Source of the DNA: Polymorphobacter_B sp038225475
GTDB taxonomy: Bacteria > Pseudomonadota > Alphaproteobacteria > Sphingomonadales > Sphingomonadaceae
Length of the DNA stretch: 64,000 nucleotides
Direction: 5' to 3'
Assembly: GCA_038225475.1 (NCBI GenBank)
Contig: JBBRRA010000010.1
Coordinates: forward strand, 1-64,000
Shown: positions 1 through 8,940 of the stretch, piece after piece
How the letters are laid out: the number at the start of each line of letters is the position of its first letter
Numbering within the stretch: the first letter of the stretch is position 1
Notes under the pieces: model-generated
Databases searched by the model: none
Told to the model about the DNA's origin: nothing
What the model saw: the letters and a program-made list of their open reading frames with translations, nothing else
Made by a program: the position numbers and the translations under genes

Positions 1-142
1 ATTGATTTACATTACCCAACTGCTGAACAAAAATCTCCCGCTGCTGTTCTTTAAGCTATCTCGCTGTTTATCCGCCATTATCAGAGGAAATCAGCCAAAT
101 CTAAGCCGAGACAGGTTCGCATGGGACTGCGTCGCGCACCAA
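1..142. other. AT-richer stretch downstream of the PotD-like gene, no gene seen
   Basis: The first 142 bases are visibly richer in A+T than the rest of the window. They lie beyond the stop codon of the minus-strand solute-binding protein gene. I see no coding frame I would defend, no hairpin followed by a T run, and no RNA gene. The window edge cuts the region, so it could be an intergenic spacer or the end of something outside the window. Confidence 0.4.
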
Positions 143-1219
143 TCACCGATCCGATGGTGGCGATGCGCGCAGCCGCATCGTGGCGTGATCGAAAACCAGC
201 GCATCCGCCTCCTCCACAAGATGGCCGAAGCTGCTCGCCGCCATGCCCGGTCCGGCGGGAAACAGCGCGGGCGAATCGCGGTACGCCGCCGGCATCAACG
301 CGCGCGCTGCAGCATTGGGGGTGGGGAAACCGGTCAGCAGCGCGAGATCGCGCGCCGCCCCGGCGCCGAGCAGAAAGTCGATGAACGCCTGCGCTGCCGC
401 CGGTCGGCGCGACGCACGCGGGATCGCCAGCGCATCGGCACGCAGCAACCCGCCCTCGCGCGGCACGACGAACCCCAGCCCCGCGGTATGCGACATGGCG
501 GCGGCCAGTGCTGCATTGTCGACCATCGCCACATCGACGCGGTCGGCGGCGAGCATGTCGATGCCGTCGTTCGTCAGATACGCAACCGCCGGCTTCTGCG
601 CGATCAGCATTTCGGTGACCGTGCCGATCGTCGCGGGCGTCAACGGTTGCCCGACGAATTTCGCGCCGAGTGCGAGCAACGGGGTCGATGCCGGCAGCAG
701 CGCGATGCGGTGGGCATAGCGCGTCGATGCGAACGCCAGCCGCCAGCTGTCGGGAACCGCGCCCGCCGGTTGCAACCGCGCCTGTCGGTAGCCGAGCCCC
801 GTGACCGTCCAGCTGTACGGGACCGAATGGCGGCAGCCACGGTCATAGGCCGGGTCGCGCCAGAACGGCATCAAGTTGCGCAGGTTGGGCAATGCCGCTG
901 GATCGAGCGTGCGCAGCAGCCGCGCCGCGACCAGCCGCTCGACCCCGGTGTGCGACGGCACGACGACGTCATAATCCTCGGAGCCGCCCGACAGCTTGGC
1001 GAACAGCTCGTCGTCGGTGGCGAACACCGATTGTTCGACCGCGATGCCGGTGCGCCGCTCGAAGGCGCGCGCGGTGTGCGGGCCGATGAAGCTGTCCCAG
1101 TTGTAAAAGCCGATCGCGTCGCGGTCGCGGTTCTGGCAGCCCGCAGCGGTGAAGCTGAACGCGGTTGCGGCCCCCATACCGGCGAGTACCGACCGCCTGC
1201 TGTGTCCACCGCCGCTCAT
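143..1219 (-). CDS. PotD-like polyamine ABC transporter substrate-binding lipoprotein
   Basis: A 358-residue extracytoplasmic solute-binding protein of the spermidine/putrescine family (PotD/PotF). The N-terminus has a twin-arginine-like stretch (SRRSVLAG) followed by a lipobox-like TAAGC, so export and lipid anchoring are likely. The mature part begins with the family signature FYNWDSFIGP and continues with a DYDVVVPS segment, both typical of polyamine-binding proteins. Its ATG overlaps the stop of the upstream glutamine-synthetase-like gene (ATGA), so the two are translationally coupled. No ABC permease or ATPase gene is present in the window. The 142 bases to its left are not coding, so it looks like an orphan binding protein here. 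The ligand is inferred from family and context only. Confidence 0.85.
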   Translation of the reverse strand: MSGGGHSRRSVLAGMGAATAFSFTAAGCQNRDRDAIGFYNWDSFIGPHTARAFERRTGIAVEQSVFATDDELFAKLSGGSEDYDVVVPSHTGVERLVAARLLRTLDPAALPNLRNLMPFWRDPAYDRGCRHSVPYSWTVTGLGYRQARLQPAGAVPDSWRLAFASTRYAHRIALLPASTPLLALGAKFVGQPLTPATIGTVTEMLIAQKPAVAYLTNDGIDMLAADRVDVAMVDNAALAAAMSHTAGLGFVVPREGGLLRADALAIPRASRRPAAAQAFIDFLLGAGAARDLALLTGFPTPNAAARALMPAAYRDSPALFPAGPGMAASSFGHLVEEADALVFDHATMRLRASPPSDR

Positions 1220-2592
1220 GCCGACCGGAGCAGCCAGTCAAAGTCGAGCGGCGTGACGACGGCGTTGAAGCGCGCCTGCTCGGCGCGTTTGATCGCGGCA
1301 TAAAGCGCCACCGCCCGGTCGCCGAGATAGTCGCGCAACATCGCCGACCGGTCGAACCGCTCGATCGCATAGGCCCAGTCGGTTGGCAGCCGCTCGCCGG
1401 TCGCGCCGTCGCCGGTGACCGACACCGGCGGGCCGGGATCGATGCGCTGCGTACGGCCGTCGTGCATCCCGCCAAGTGCTGCTGCGGCGGCGAGATAGGG
1501 ATTGGCGTCGGCGCCGCTGATCCGGTGTTCGATCCGGCGGCTGGCGGCAGTTCCGGCCGGCACGCGCAGCGGCGCGGTGCGGTTGTTGACGCCCCAGCTG
1601 GCGCGGAGCGGGTTGTCGCTGTGCCGGTGGAAACGGCGGTAGCTGTTGGCGTTGGGCGCAAATACCGCCATCGCGTCGCCCATCGCCGCCGCGGCGCCGC
1701 CGATGCAATGGCGCAGCGCCGTCGTCCCGTCGGCGGCATCGGCGGCAAAGATGTTGCGGCCATCGGGGTCGTTGATGCTGATATGGAAATGCAGCCCGCT
1801 GCCCGCGTTCGCGGCGAACGGCTTGGCCATGAACGTCGCGGTGCGGTCGTGCGCCGCCGCCAGCCCCTTGGCGGCGCGCTTGAAGCGCACGGCGTCATCG
1901 CACGCCGCAAGCGCATCGGCGCGGTGGGCAAGTGTTACCTCGAGCTGGCCCGGCGCATATTCCGAAATCGCGGTTCCGGCCGGAACGTGCATCGCATCGC
2001 ACGCTGCCCAAAGCGCACGCAGGTAACCGTCGTTGAGATCGTCGCCGTCGAGGCCGAATACTTGCGCATTAGTGGGCCGGCGGCCATCGCTGCCGACGGG
2101 TTGCTGGATGCCGCCATCGGCGGCGCGGACCGCATCGACAAGGTAGAATTCGAGCTCGCACGCTACTACCGGCGTCAGCCGGTCGGCGGTGAAGCGGTCG
2201 AGCACGCGCTGCAGGATGTGGCGCGGATCGAGCGCGCAGGGTGCGCCGTCGAGCTCGTGCATCGTCAGCATGACTTGCGCAGTATCATCGCAGAGCCACG
2301 GTGCGACGCTCAGGCTACCAGCCACTGGCCACGCAAGGCGGTCGGCATCGCCGTCGAGCCAGCCAGCGGTGTCATCCTCCAGATCGCGCCCGGTAACGTC
2401 GACGACCAGCACCGATCCGGGCATCAGGCAGCCGTGCGCATAGACTGCCGAAATCTCGGCGCGGCGAACGCGCTTGCCGCGCGGCACGCCCGCCAGATTG
2501 GTGAAGAAGATTTCGAAAAAGGCCGTGCCGGGGTGCGCTTCGAGGAAGGCGTCGAGGTCGGCCGGGTCGGCTGCGGTGGCGGGGCGGTGCAT
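1216..2592 (-). CDS. Glutamine-synthetase family protein, probable gamma-glutamylpolyamine synthetase
   Basis: A glutamine-synthetase fold enzyme of 458 residues, of the class that ligates glutamate to amines such as putrescine (PuuA/GlnA-like). Visible signatures are the ATP/glutamate site GSGLHFHISI preceded by KPFAANA, the NPYLAAAAALGG segment, and the C-terminal LPTDWAYAIERFD. I place the start at the ATG reading MHRPATAADP. A longer frame back to 2706 is open, but its extra 38 residues look unlike the family and overlap a different, better small gene. The stop overlaps the PotD-like gene by four bases, which supports a role in polyamine use: import or sensing, then glutamylation. A role in ordinary ammonium assimilation is unlikely, because such enzymes carry a different N-terminus. 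Confidence 0.85.
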   Translation of the reverse strand: MHRPATAADPADLDAFLEAHPGTAFFEIFFTNLAGVPRGKRVRRAEISAVYAHGCLMPGSVLVVDVTGRDLEDDTAGWLDGDADRLAWPVAGSLSVAPWLCDDTAQVMLTMHELDGAPCALDPRHILQRVLDRFTADRLTPVVACELEFYLVDAVRAADGGIQQPVGSDGRRPTNAQVFGLDGDDLNDGYLRALWAACDAMHVPAGTAISEYAPGQLEVTLAHRADALAACDDAVRFKRAAKGLAAAHDRTATFMAKPFAANAGSGLHFHISINDPDGRNIFAADAADGTTALRHCIGGAAAAMGDAMAVFAPNANSYRRFHRHSDNPLRASWGVNNRTAPLRVPAGTAASRRIEHRISGADANPYLAAAAALGGMHDGRTQRIDPGPPVSVTGDGATGERLPTDWAYAIERFDRSAMLRDYLGDRAVALYAAIKRAEQARFNAVVTPLDFDWLLRSA

Positions 2593-2639
2593 CGTCCACG
2601 TCGCGTAGCGTGAAACGACCGCCGCCCGCAACTCGCGGT

Positions 2640-2717
2640 CTAAAGAACGTGAAACACGTACAGCAGGATAATCACCGGAATCGGCACGCCCAGCAGCCAA
2701 AGACATCCACCCTTCAT
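2640..2717 (-). CDS. 25-residue hydrophobic peptide, probable single-span membrane protein
   Basis: A very short gene: ATG at 2717, TAG at 2640. It encodes a short charged start (MKGG) followed by an almost wholly hydrophobic segment with a GVPIP turn and then VIILLY, ending VFHVL. A ribosome-binding site GGGAG lies a few bases upstream of the ATG. From memory, tiny proteins with a WLLG-PIP-II-LY pattern are common in proteobacteria, but I cannot check this. It lies 47 bases ahead of the glutamine-synthetase-like gene and right after the terminator-like hairpin of the acyl-CoA synthetase, so it would be the first gene of the polyamine cluster. Function unknown. Confidence 0.6.
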   Translation of the reverse strand: MKGGCLWLLGVPIPVIILLYVFHVL

Positions 2718-2736
2718 CGCGACACTCCCGTTGCGG

Positions 2737-2756
2737 ACAGGCGCGGTCGCGCCTGT
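2737..2756 (-). terminator. Hairpin terminator downstream of the acyl-CoA synthetase
   Basis: Perfect inverted repeat: ACAGGCGCG at 2737-2745 pairs with CGCGCCTGT at 2748-2756. It lies 22 bases past the stop of the minus-strand acyl-CoA synthetase and about 20 bases ahead of the 25-residue gene. There is no clear T run on the minus strand, so this is a stem-loop terminator by position rather than a textbook one. Confidence 0.5.
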
Positions 2757-2778
2757 TTCTGGGGGTGTAACGACGTGG

Positions 2779-4518
2779 CTAGGCGGCGGTTCCGGCGAAC
2801 AGCTTCTTCAGGTCGGACTTCAGGATCTTGCCATTGGCGTTGCGCGGCAACGGGCCATCCCAGAACCGCACCTCGACCGGCACCTTGAACGCCGCGAGCC
2901 GCTCGGCAACATGCGCGCGCAGTTCGGCTTCGTTCGCGGTGGCCCCCGGGCGCAGCGTCACCACTGCCGCCGGTTCCTCGCCAAGGCTGTGGTGCGGGCG
3001 CGCGACGATCGCGGCATCCATCACCGCAGGGTGATCGTACAGCGCGTTTTCGACTTCGACGCAGTAGATATTCTCGCCGCCACGGATCAGCATGTCCTTG
3101 GCGCGGTCGATGATGAAGGCAAACCCTTCGTCGTCGATCCGCGCGAGGTCGCCGGTGCGGACCCAGCCATCGACGAACGTCTCGGCAGTCGGCCCGGGCT
3201 TGCGCCAATATTCCTTCACGACATTGGGGCCCTTGCCCCATAATTCGCCGACCGAGCCGGGCGGCACGATGTTGCCGTCGGGATCGGTGACCTTGAGTTC
3301 GCATACCGGCACGGCGGGGCCGCAGCTGTCGGGGCGGTGCTGGTAATCCTCTGCCATGTGGTGTGTGAAGGTCGCGCTGGTTTCGGTCATGCCCCAGCCG
3401 TTACCCGGCTGCGACGCCGGGAACGCCAGCTTAATCTGCCGGACCAGCTCGGGTGCCGACGGCGCGCCGCCATAGGCCACGCTCTCGAGGCTCGACAGGT
3501 CATAGTTGCGCCGCGCCGGATGCTCGATGATCTGCCACGCGATCGTCGGCACGCCGCCGCAGCTGCTGATACGCTCGCGCTCGATCAGCTGCATCGCGCG
3601 CTCGGGGTCCCATTTGCGCATCATCACCAGTTTCGCTCCGGCGAACAGCGCGGGGCACATGATCGCATGGCTGCCGGTGGCGTGGAAAAACGGCACCGAC
3701 AGCAGCGTCGACTTTTGCGGCGCGGCGGGGTCGGGCGCGGGCGGCATCTCGCCACGCCGCAGATAGCTGCGCGCCGCCGAAATGCCGCTCGCCATGATGT
3801 TCGAGACGATGTTGCGGTGCGTACCGAGCGCGCCCTTGGGCTTGCCGGTGGTGCCGCTGGTATAAAAGATCGTCGCGTCGTCTTCGGGGTGGAGGTCGAC
3901 TGCGGGCAGTGTGCCCACCGGCAACGCGGGCCAGCTGTCGGTGGTGCCGATGACCGCATCGAGCGCCGTTACCCGCGGATCGGCGGCAGCTTCGGTGGCG
4001 CGCGTCACATAGATGCGCGACAGGTCGGGGCAGTTGGCGAGGTGTCCCGTCAGCCGCGCCAGTCGCTCGCCGTCGATGATCAGCGTCTTTGCGCCCGAAT
4101 CGGTCAGCCCGTATTCGAGCTCGGCGCCGGTCCACCATGCGTTGAGCGGCGTGACGATCGCGCCGAGCAGCTCGGCGGCGAAAAACGCCACCGGCCATTC
4201 GGGGATATTGCGCATCACGATCGCGACGCGGTCGCCCTTGACCACGCCGTCGGCCGCGAGCTGCGCGGCAAGCGCCAGCGTGGCGCGGGCGAACGCTTCA
4301 AACGTCACGCGTTCATCCTCGTGCACCAGAAACACCCGGTCGGCGTGCGTGCGCCCGGCAAGGAAGACCTCGCGCAACGTCGGCGGCGCGTTCTTCCACG
4401 TGCGTGTCGGGACGCCGCGGATCGTCAGCGTCTCCATCTCGAACGGCGCGCCGGTGGCAGTAAGCGCGGCATGCGCGGCATCGATCGACATGGCGGGCCA
4501 GGCGGTAGTGGTCATCAT
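2779..4518 (-). CDS. Acyl-CoA synthetase (class I adenylate-forming enzyme)
   Basis: A 579-residue AMP-binding enzyme that activates a carboxylic acid to acyl-AMP and then to the CoA thioester. The nucleotide-binding P-loop is YTSGTTGKPKG at about residue 216. The adenine motif GWGMTETSA follows, then the hinge region with GWVRTGDLA and DRAKDMLIRGG. The C-terminal NANGKILKSDLKK carries the family's catalytic lysine. The length is normal for long- or medium-chain acyl-CoA ligases (FadD-like); the acid cannot be told from sequence. The start is one of two adjacent ATGs with a GGGGA element upstream. The gene is separated from the MFS gene upstream and ends at a hairpin. Confidence 0.88.
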   Translation of the reverse strand: MMTTTAWPAMSIDAAHAALTATGAPFEMETLTIRGVPTRTWKNAPPTLREVFLAGRTHADRVFLVHEDERVTFEAFARATLALAAQLAADGVVKGDRVAIVMRNIPEWPVAFFAAELLGAIVTPLNAWWTGAELEYGLTDSGAKTLIIDGERLARLTGHLANCPDLSRIYVTRATEAAADPRVTALDAVIGTTDSWPALPVGTLPAVDLHPEDDATIFYTSGTTGKPKGALGTHRNIVSNIMASGISAARSYLRRGEMPPAPDPAAPQKSTLLSVPFFHATGSHAIMCPALFAGAKLVMMRKWDPERAMQLIERERISSCGGVPTIAWQIIEHPARRNYDLSSLESVAYGGAPSAPELVRQIKLAFPASQPGNGWGMTETSATFTHHMAEDYQHRPDSCGPAVPVCELKVTDPDGNIVPPGSVGELWGKGPNVVKEYWRKPGPTAETFVDGWVRTGDLARIDDEGFAFIIDRAKDMLIRGGENIYCVEVENALYDHPAVMDAAIVARPHHSLGEEPAAVVTLRPGATANEAELRAHVAERLAAFKVPVEVRFWDGPLPRNANGKILKSDLKKLFAGTAA

Positions 4519-4573
4519 CGTCCCCAGGTGGCTTTTGCTTTGCGCCTATCAAAGCGCATCGCGGCGGCGCGCG

Positions 4574-5896
4574 CTAGGGGGTGAAGTGCACATCGTCGCC
4601 GGGCTCGGTGCTGGCCCATGACCGGCGCAGCACCGGATTGAGCAGCGCATAGGTAAGCAAGCCGACAAGGCAGACCGCGCCCAGCCAATAGGGATAGGAT
4701 CCGCCAAGCTCGTACAGCCCGATGCCCGCGGCAGGCGCCAGCACGAAGCACGACCCGTTGATCGCGGTGACCGCGCCGGCGACCGCGCCCTGTTCGTCGG
4801 CACCGACCATCAGCGACGCGCCCGCCGTGAAGCCCGGGCGCGCGAAACCATAGCCGAGGCTGGTCAGCCCGAACGCGACGACGATGCCCTCATAGTCGCT
4901 CGCCAGCGCGATGCCGAGCGTGCCGAGCGCGGCCAGCCCCGCGCCCCAGCGCATCAGCCCGCCCGGCGTCATCCGCAACGTCCGGATCAGCCCCCATTGC
5001 GCAAGCAGCGTTGCGCCCGCGCCGACCATGAACGCGATGCCGACCGATTTTGCCGCCGCCGCGGGGGCTCCGCCGACATGGTCGATAATCAGAAACCCGA
5101 GCGCCTGCCCGGTCGCGGCCTGGATGCTGCCGCTGGCAAAGCCGTACAGCATGAACGGCAGGATGCGCGGATCGCGCCAACTCAGTCGCGGCGCGCGCCC
5201 GACATCGGCGGCGACGGCGCTCGCACCCGTCGCCCCGCCAAGGATCGTCGGCATCGACGACGGCGCGCCGTGATGGTCGCGCGTCGGCATCGGATGGTCG
5301 CTCGGCAGCAACCGCCACAGGATGACGCCGACCACCGCTGCAATGCCGGCAAAGCCGAACATCGGTCCCGACAGCCCGAACGGCGCAATCTGCAGATACG
5401 GCGCGATCCCCGGTCCAAGGATGGTGCCGAGCCCGAAGGCGCTGGTCAGCATCGCGAGCGCCGCGGTCCGCTCGCCCTCCGAACTGCGCGCCGCGACATA
5501 GGCCTGCGCAGCCGGGTTCGAAGCGGATCCGAACAATCCGAACAGGCTGCGCAGCGACGCGAACAGGATGAACGTCGCGATCGGCGCGATCCATCCCGAA
5601 AGCCCGGCAAAGATCGTGAACGCGCAGCCCAGCATCGAAACGCCGAACCCCGCGACGCCGACCTGCATCAGCCGCTTGCGCCCCTGGACGTCGGACGCGC
5701 GCGCCCAATAGGGGGCCGAAAACGTCCAGAGCAGCGCCGAAAACGAAAAGATCACCGCGACCAGCAGGTCGGGAATATGGATCGCGCGCGCAATCGACGG
5801 CAACACCGATTGCAGCGCGGTATTCCCCGCCGCCACCGTCAGCAGGACGGTGAACAGCACGGCAAAATCGCGGCGGGGAAGCGCGGATGCGGTCAT
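4574..5896 (-). CDS. MFS transporter, probable drug efflux type
   Basis: A 440-residue major facilitator superfamily permease with twelve hydrophobic segments. Loop 2-3 carries the family element WARASDVQGRKRLMQVG (motif A variant: charged residues then GRK). A second internal repeat appears in the C-terminal half (GFARPGFTAGASLMVG). The overall pattern resembles tetracycline/multidrug proton antiporters, but no substrate-specific feature is visible. I chose the ATG reading MTASALPRRDF; an upstream in-frame TTG would add 12 residues. It lies 30 bases past the acyl-CoA synthetase start on the same strand as its neighbours. Substrate unknown. Confidence 0.8.
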   Translation of the reverse strand: MTASALPRRDFAVLFTVLLTVAAGNTALQSVLPSIARAIHIPDLLVAVIFSFSALLWTFSAPYWARASDVQGRKRLMQVGVAGFGVSMLGCAFTIFAGLSGWIAPIATFILFASLRSLFGLFGSASNPAAQAYVAARSSEGERTAALAMLTSAFGLGTILGPGIAPYLQIAPFGLSGPMFGFAGIAAVVGVILWRLLPSDHPMPTRDHHGAPSSMPTILGGATGASAVAADVGRAPRLSWRDPRILPFMLYGFASGSIQAATGQALGFLIIDHVGGAPAAAAKSVGIAFMVGAGATLLAQWGLIRTLRMTPGGLMRWGAGLAALGTLGIALASDYEGIVVAFGLTSLGYGFARPGFTAGASLMVGADEQGAVAGAVTAINGSCFVLAPAAGIGLYELGGSYPYWLGAVCLVGLLTYALLNPVLRRSWASTEPGDDVHFTP

Positions 5897-5962
5897 CCGC
5901 GCCTGCTTGGCGAAAACCGCTGGCCTTGCCAACCCCGCCGCTGAACGGCTGCGATCGCTAAA

Positions 5963-7990
5963 TTACCAGATGCGCACGCGCTGCTCGGGCGTCAGGTACA
6001 GTTTGCCTTCGGGCTTGGGCTGGAACGCGGCATACCACGGGTCGAAATTGCGCACCGTCGCGGTGCGCTGCGGCCCCGGCGAATGCGGGTCCGACGTGAC
6101 CTGCGACAGCAACGCGGCGTCGCGCGTCTTCGACCGCCAGACCTGCGCAAAGCCGAGGAAGAACCGCTGGTCGCCGGTCATGCCGCCGATCACCGGCGCG
6201 GGCTTGCCGTGCAGCGACAGGTGATAGGCGTCGTACGCGATCCGCAGCCCGGCGAGGTCGGCGATGTTTTCGCCCAGCGTCAGCCCGCCCTTGATGTGCG
6301 TGCCGGGCAGCACCTCATAGGCGTCATATTGCGCGATCAGCTTGTCGGCGCGCTCCTTGAACTTGGCGGCGTCCTCGGCGGTCCACCAGTCGCGCAGCTT
6401 GCCGGTCGAGTCGTACTTGCGACCCTGATCGTCGAAGCCGTGGCTGATTTCATGCCCGATGACGACGCCGATGCCGCCGTAATTGACCGCCGGATCGGCA
6501 TTGGGATCGAAGAACGGCGCCTGCAGGATGGCCGCCGGGAAGACGATCTCGTTCTTGGGCGGGTTGTAATAGGCGTTCACCGTTTGCGGCGTCATGCCCC
6601 ATTCGGTGCGGTCGATCGGCCCGCCCAGCTTGGCAAGGTTGCGGCGATATTCATGCGTATAGGCACGGTCGGCATTGCCGAACGCATCGTCGGCGCGCGC
6701 TTCGAGCGTCGAATAATCGCGCCATTTGACCGGATAGCCGATCTTGGGATCGAAGCTCGCCAGCTTGATTTCGGCCTGCGCCTTGGTCGCCGGGCTCATC
6801 CAGTCGAGCGTCTGGATGCGCGCCTTCATCGACGCGCGGATATTGGCGACCAGCGCATCGGCCGAAGCCTTGGCGGCGGGCGGGAAATACTGCGCGACAT
6901 ACAACCGCCCGACCGCTTCGCCCATCGCGGCGTTGACCGAACTGACACCGCGCTTCCAACGCGGTTCGAGCATCGGCTGGCCGTTGAGCACGGTGCCGTT
7001 GAAGGCAAACGCCTCGTTGACGAACGCCTTGGGCAGCACCCCGGCGCGCGCCTGCAGGACGTGGAACATCAGATAGTTCTGCCACACCGCGATCGGCCGG
7101 TCGGCGGCAAGCTTGGCCATGCCGGTGAACGCCGTCGGCTGGCCGACATCGAAGCGCGTTTCGCTGCCAACACCGATTGCGGTGAAAAACACCGGCCACT
7201 CGAACCCGGGCGCTTCGGCGGCAAGGCTGGCGGGGTCGCGCAGGTTGTAGGTCTTGTCGGGGTTGCGGTTTTCGATGCGTGTCCAGTGGACCTGCGCGAT
7301 GTCATGTTCGAGATCGAACACGCCCTGTGCGCGCGCCGCCGGGTCGCTCAGTCCGGCAAGGCGGAACATCGTCGCGATATGCGCCAGATATTTGGCGCGG
7401 GTCTCGGCGAACTTCGGCGTGTCGACGAGGAAATAGTCGCGGTCGGGCAGCCCGATGCCGCCCTGGCGCATGCCGACCATATAGCGGTCAGGGGCCTTGG
7501 GGTCCTGCTGGACGCCGACGCCGAACGGAATCGAAATGCCCTTCTGCGCCAGCGTACCCATCGTCTGCGCGAGGTCGGCGCGCGTCTTGATCGAGGCAAT
7601 GGCATCGAACATCGGCTTTAGTGGCGCGGTGCCCTTCGCCTCGAGCGCGGCCTCATCCATGTACGCGGTATAATAGGCACCGACGCGCTGCGCATCGGTG
7701 TCGGTGCTGCTGCCCTTGGCAGCGGCCTCGATGATCGCGCGCGAGCGGTCGCGCGACCGGTCGGCGAGCACGTCGAACGCGCCGAACCGCGCCTTGTCGG
7801 CGGGGATCGGGGTCGCCTTGGCCCAGCCGCCATTGGCATATTCGAAAAAGTCATCGCCGGGCGCGACAGTCTTGTCCATGCCGGCAGTGTCGAAACCGAA
7901 GCTGCCGAGTTCGGGCTTGGCGGCGGTCAGTGCGACGGCGGCCCCTCCCAGCACAAGCGCAAGGGCGGTGGTCGTCAGGATCAGGCGCAT
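5963..7990 (-). CDS. M13 (neprilysin-like) zinc metallopeptidase, exported
   Basis: A 675-residue M13 family endopeptidase that cleaves oligopeptides, probably in the periplasm or outside the cell. A cleavable signal peptide is evident (MRLILTTTALALVLGG...). Zinc-site motifs are HEISHGFDDQGR near residue 513 (HExxH) and the downstream GENIADLAG (ExxxD) that supplies the third ligand. The NAYYNPPKNEIVFPAA segment is a family hallmark, and the C-terminus ends with the conserved RVRIW-type finish. A GGGGAG ribosome-binding site precedes the ATG. It stands alone between the MFS gene and xerD. Length and motifs are complete, so the enzyme should be active. Confidence 0.93.
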   Translation of the reverse strand: MRLILTTTALALVLGGAAVALTAAKPELGSFGFDTAGMDKTVAPGDDFFEYANGGWAKATPIPADKARFGAFDVLADRSRDRSRAIIEAAAKGSSTDTDAQRVGAYYTAYMDEAALEAKGTAPLKPMFDAIASIKTRADLAQTMGTLAQKGISIPFGVGVQQDPKAPDRYMVGMRQGGIGLPDRDYFLVDTPKFAETRAKYLAHIATMFRLAGLSDPAARAQGVFDLEHDIAQVHWTRIENRNPDKTYNLRDPASLAAEAPGFEWPVFFTAIGVGSETRFDVGQPTAFTGMAKLAADRPIAVWQNYLMFHVLQARAGVLPKAFVNEAFAFNGTVLNGQPMLEPRWKRGVSSVNAAMGEAVGRLYVAQYFPPAAKASADALVANIRASMKARIQTLDWMSPATKAQAEIKLASFDPKIGYPVKWRDYSTLEARADDAFGNADRAYTHEYRRNLAKLGGPIDRTEWGMTPQTVNAYYNPPKNEIVFPAAILQAPFFDPNADPAVNYGGIGVVIGHEISHGFDDQGRKYDSTGKLRDWWTAEDAAKFKERADKLIAQYDAYEVLPGTHIKGGLTLGENIADLAGLRIAYDAYHLSLHGKPAPVIGGMTGDQRFFLGFAQVWRSKTRDAALLSQVTSDPHSPGPQRTATVRNFDPWYAAFQPKPEGKLYLTPEQRVRIW

Positions 7991-8049
7991 GAAATCTCCC
8001 CTAGGTCAGTATTGCTGCAGCTTAATCGCCGCGGCGCGCGCCGCAAGGC

Positions 8050-8940
8050 CTATCGTTCACCGAGCGGATGGCGGGCATTGACCAGCTCGACGAGATGTTT
8101 GGTCTGGACGTGCGTATAGATTTGCGTCGTCGCAATATCGGCATGGCCGAGCATCAGTTGCAGCGCACGCAGGTCCGCGCCGCCTTCGAGTAGGTGCGTT
8201 GCAAACGCATGGCGCAACACATGCGGGCTGATCCGGTCGGGCGGGATGCCGGCAGCTGCGGCAAGACCGCGCACCAGCTGGAACAGCCGCACGCGCGACA
8301 GGTGCTTGGCGCCGCTGGGAAACAGAAAGCGCGCGTCGGTGGGGACATTGGCCGAATGCGCCAGCACCGCCGCCTCGGCGCGCCGCCCGATCGGGACCAG
8401 CCGTTCCTTGTCGCCCTTGCCGGTCAGGATCGCATGGCCGCGCCCGGCGCGGATCGCATGGCGCGGCAGCGACACCAGCTCGGTCGCGCGCAGCCCCGAC
8501 CCGTACAGCAGCTCGATCAGCGCGCTCAGCCGCAATGCCGCCGGGGTCGTATCGGTCAGCCGTTCGGCAAGCGCTGCGAACAGCCGCTCGACATCGCCGT
8601 CGCTCAGCGATTTCGGCAGCGGGCGCGCCGGGGCAATCGTCGGCAGCGCCAGCGTCGGGTCGTCGCGCCGCAGCCCGTCGGCAACCAGGAACCGAAAAAA
8701 CCCGCGCAGCGCCGAGGTTTTCCGCGCCAGGCTGGCGCGCGCCAGCGGGGCCCATGCCGCCGCCAGCCGTGCCAGATCGTCGGGCGACGCGGCGGTAAGT
8801 GCGCCGCCCAGTACCGCACTCGCACCGTCGAGGTCGCGGCGATAGGCAAGGATGGTGTTGCGCGCCGAGCCTTTTTCGGCGGCGGTCATGTCGAGGAACA
8901 GCGCGATCGCGCGGGCGTCGGTAAGCGCTGCTGCGGTCAC
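8050..8940 (-). CDS. xerD: Tyrosine recombinase XerD
   Basis: A 296-residue site-specific tyrosine recombinase that, with XerC, resolves chromosome dimers at dif. The N-terminal SAM-like domain (AEKGSARNTILAYRRDL) is followed by the catalytic domain. It holds GLRATELVSLP (first Arg), HVLRHAFATHLLEGG (His-x-x-Arg), LGHADIATTQIYTHV (second His and the Tyr nucleophile). The start is GTG at 8938-8940, overlapping the stop of the 601-aa gene as GTGA, which gives the normal XerD length. A much longer frame upstream is spurious. Position next to divergent aroK-aroB is common in alphaproteobacteria. XerC is possible, but the sequence and context fit XerD better. Confidence 0.9.
   Translation of the reverse strand: MTAAALTDARAIALFLDMTAAEKGSARNTILAYRRDLDGASAVLGGALTAASPDDLARLAAAWAPLARASLARKTSALRGFFRFLVADGLRRDDPTLALPTIAPARPLPKSLSDGDVERLFAALAERLTDTTPAALRLSALIELLYGSGLRATELVSLPRHAIRAGRGHAILTGKGDKERLVPIGRRAEAAVLAHSANVPTDARFLFPSGAKHLSRVRLFQLVRGLAAAAGIPPDRISPHVLRHAFATHLLEGGADLRALQLMLGHADIATTQIYTHVQTKHLVELVNARHPLGER

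Noticed and set aside
1..142. tRNA or attachment site in the AT-richer start of the window
   Set aside because: No cloverleaf-like pairing and no T-loop sequence found; truncation at the edge prevents more.
2..1303. 433-codon plus-strand frame opposite the PotD-like gene
   Set aside because: Arg-rich antisense shadow of a GC-rich gene with clear family motifs on the minus strand. The same holds for other long antisense frames, such as 1165-2613, 6083-7621, 42491-44443 and 60385-61785.
2593..2706. Longer N-terminus for the glutamine-synthetase-like gene
   Set aside because: The added 38 residues do not look like the family, and the bases are better explained by the 25-residue gene in another frame.
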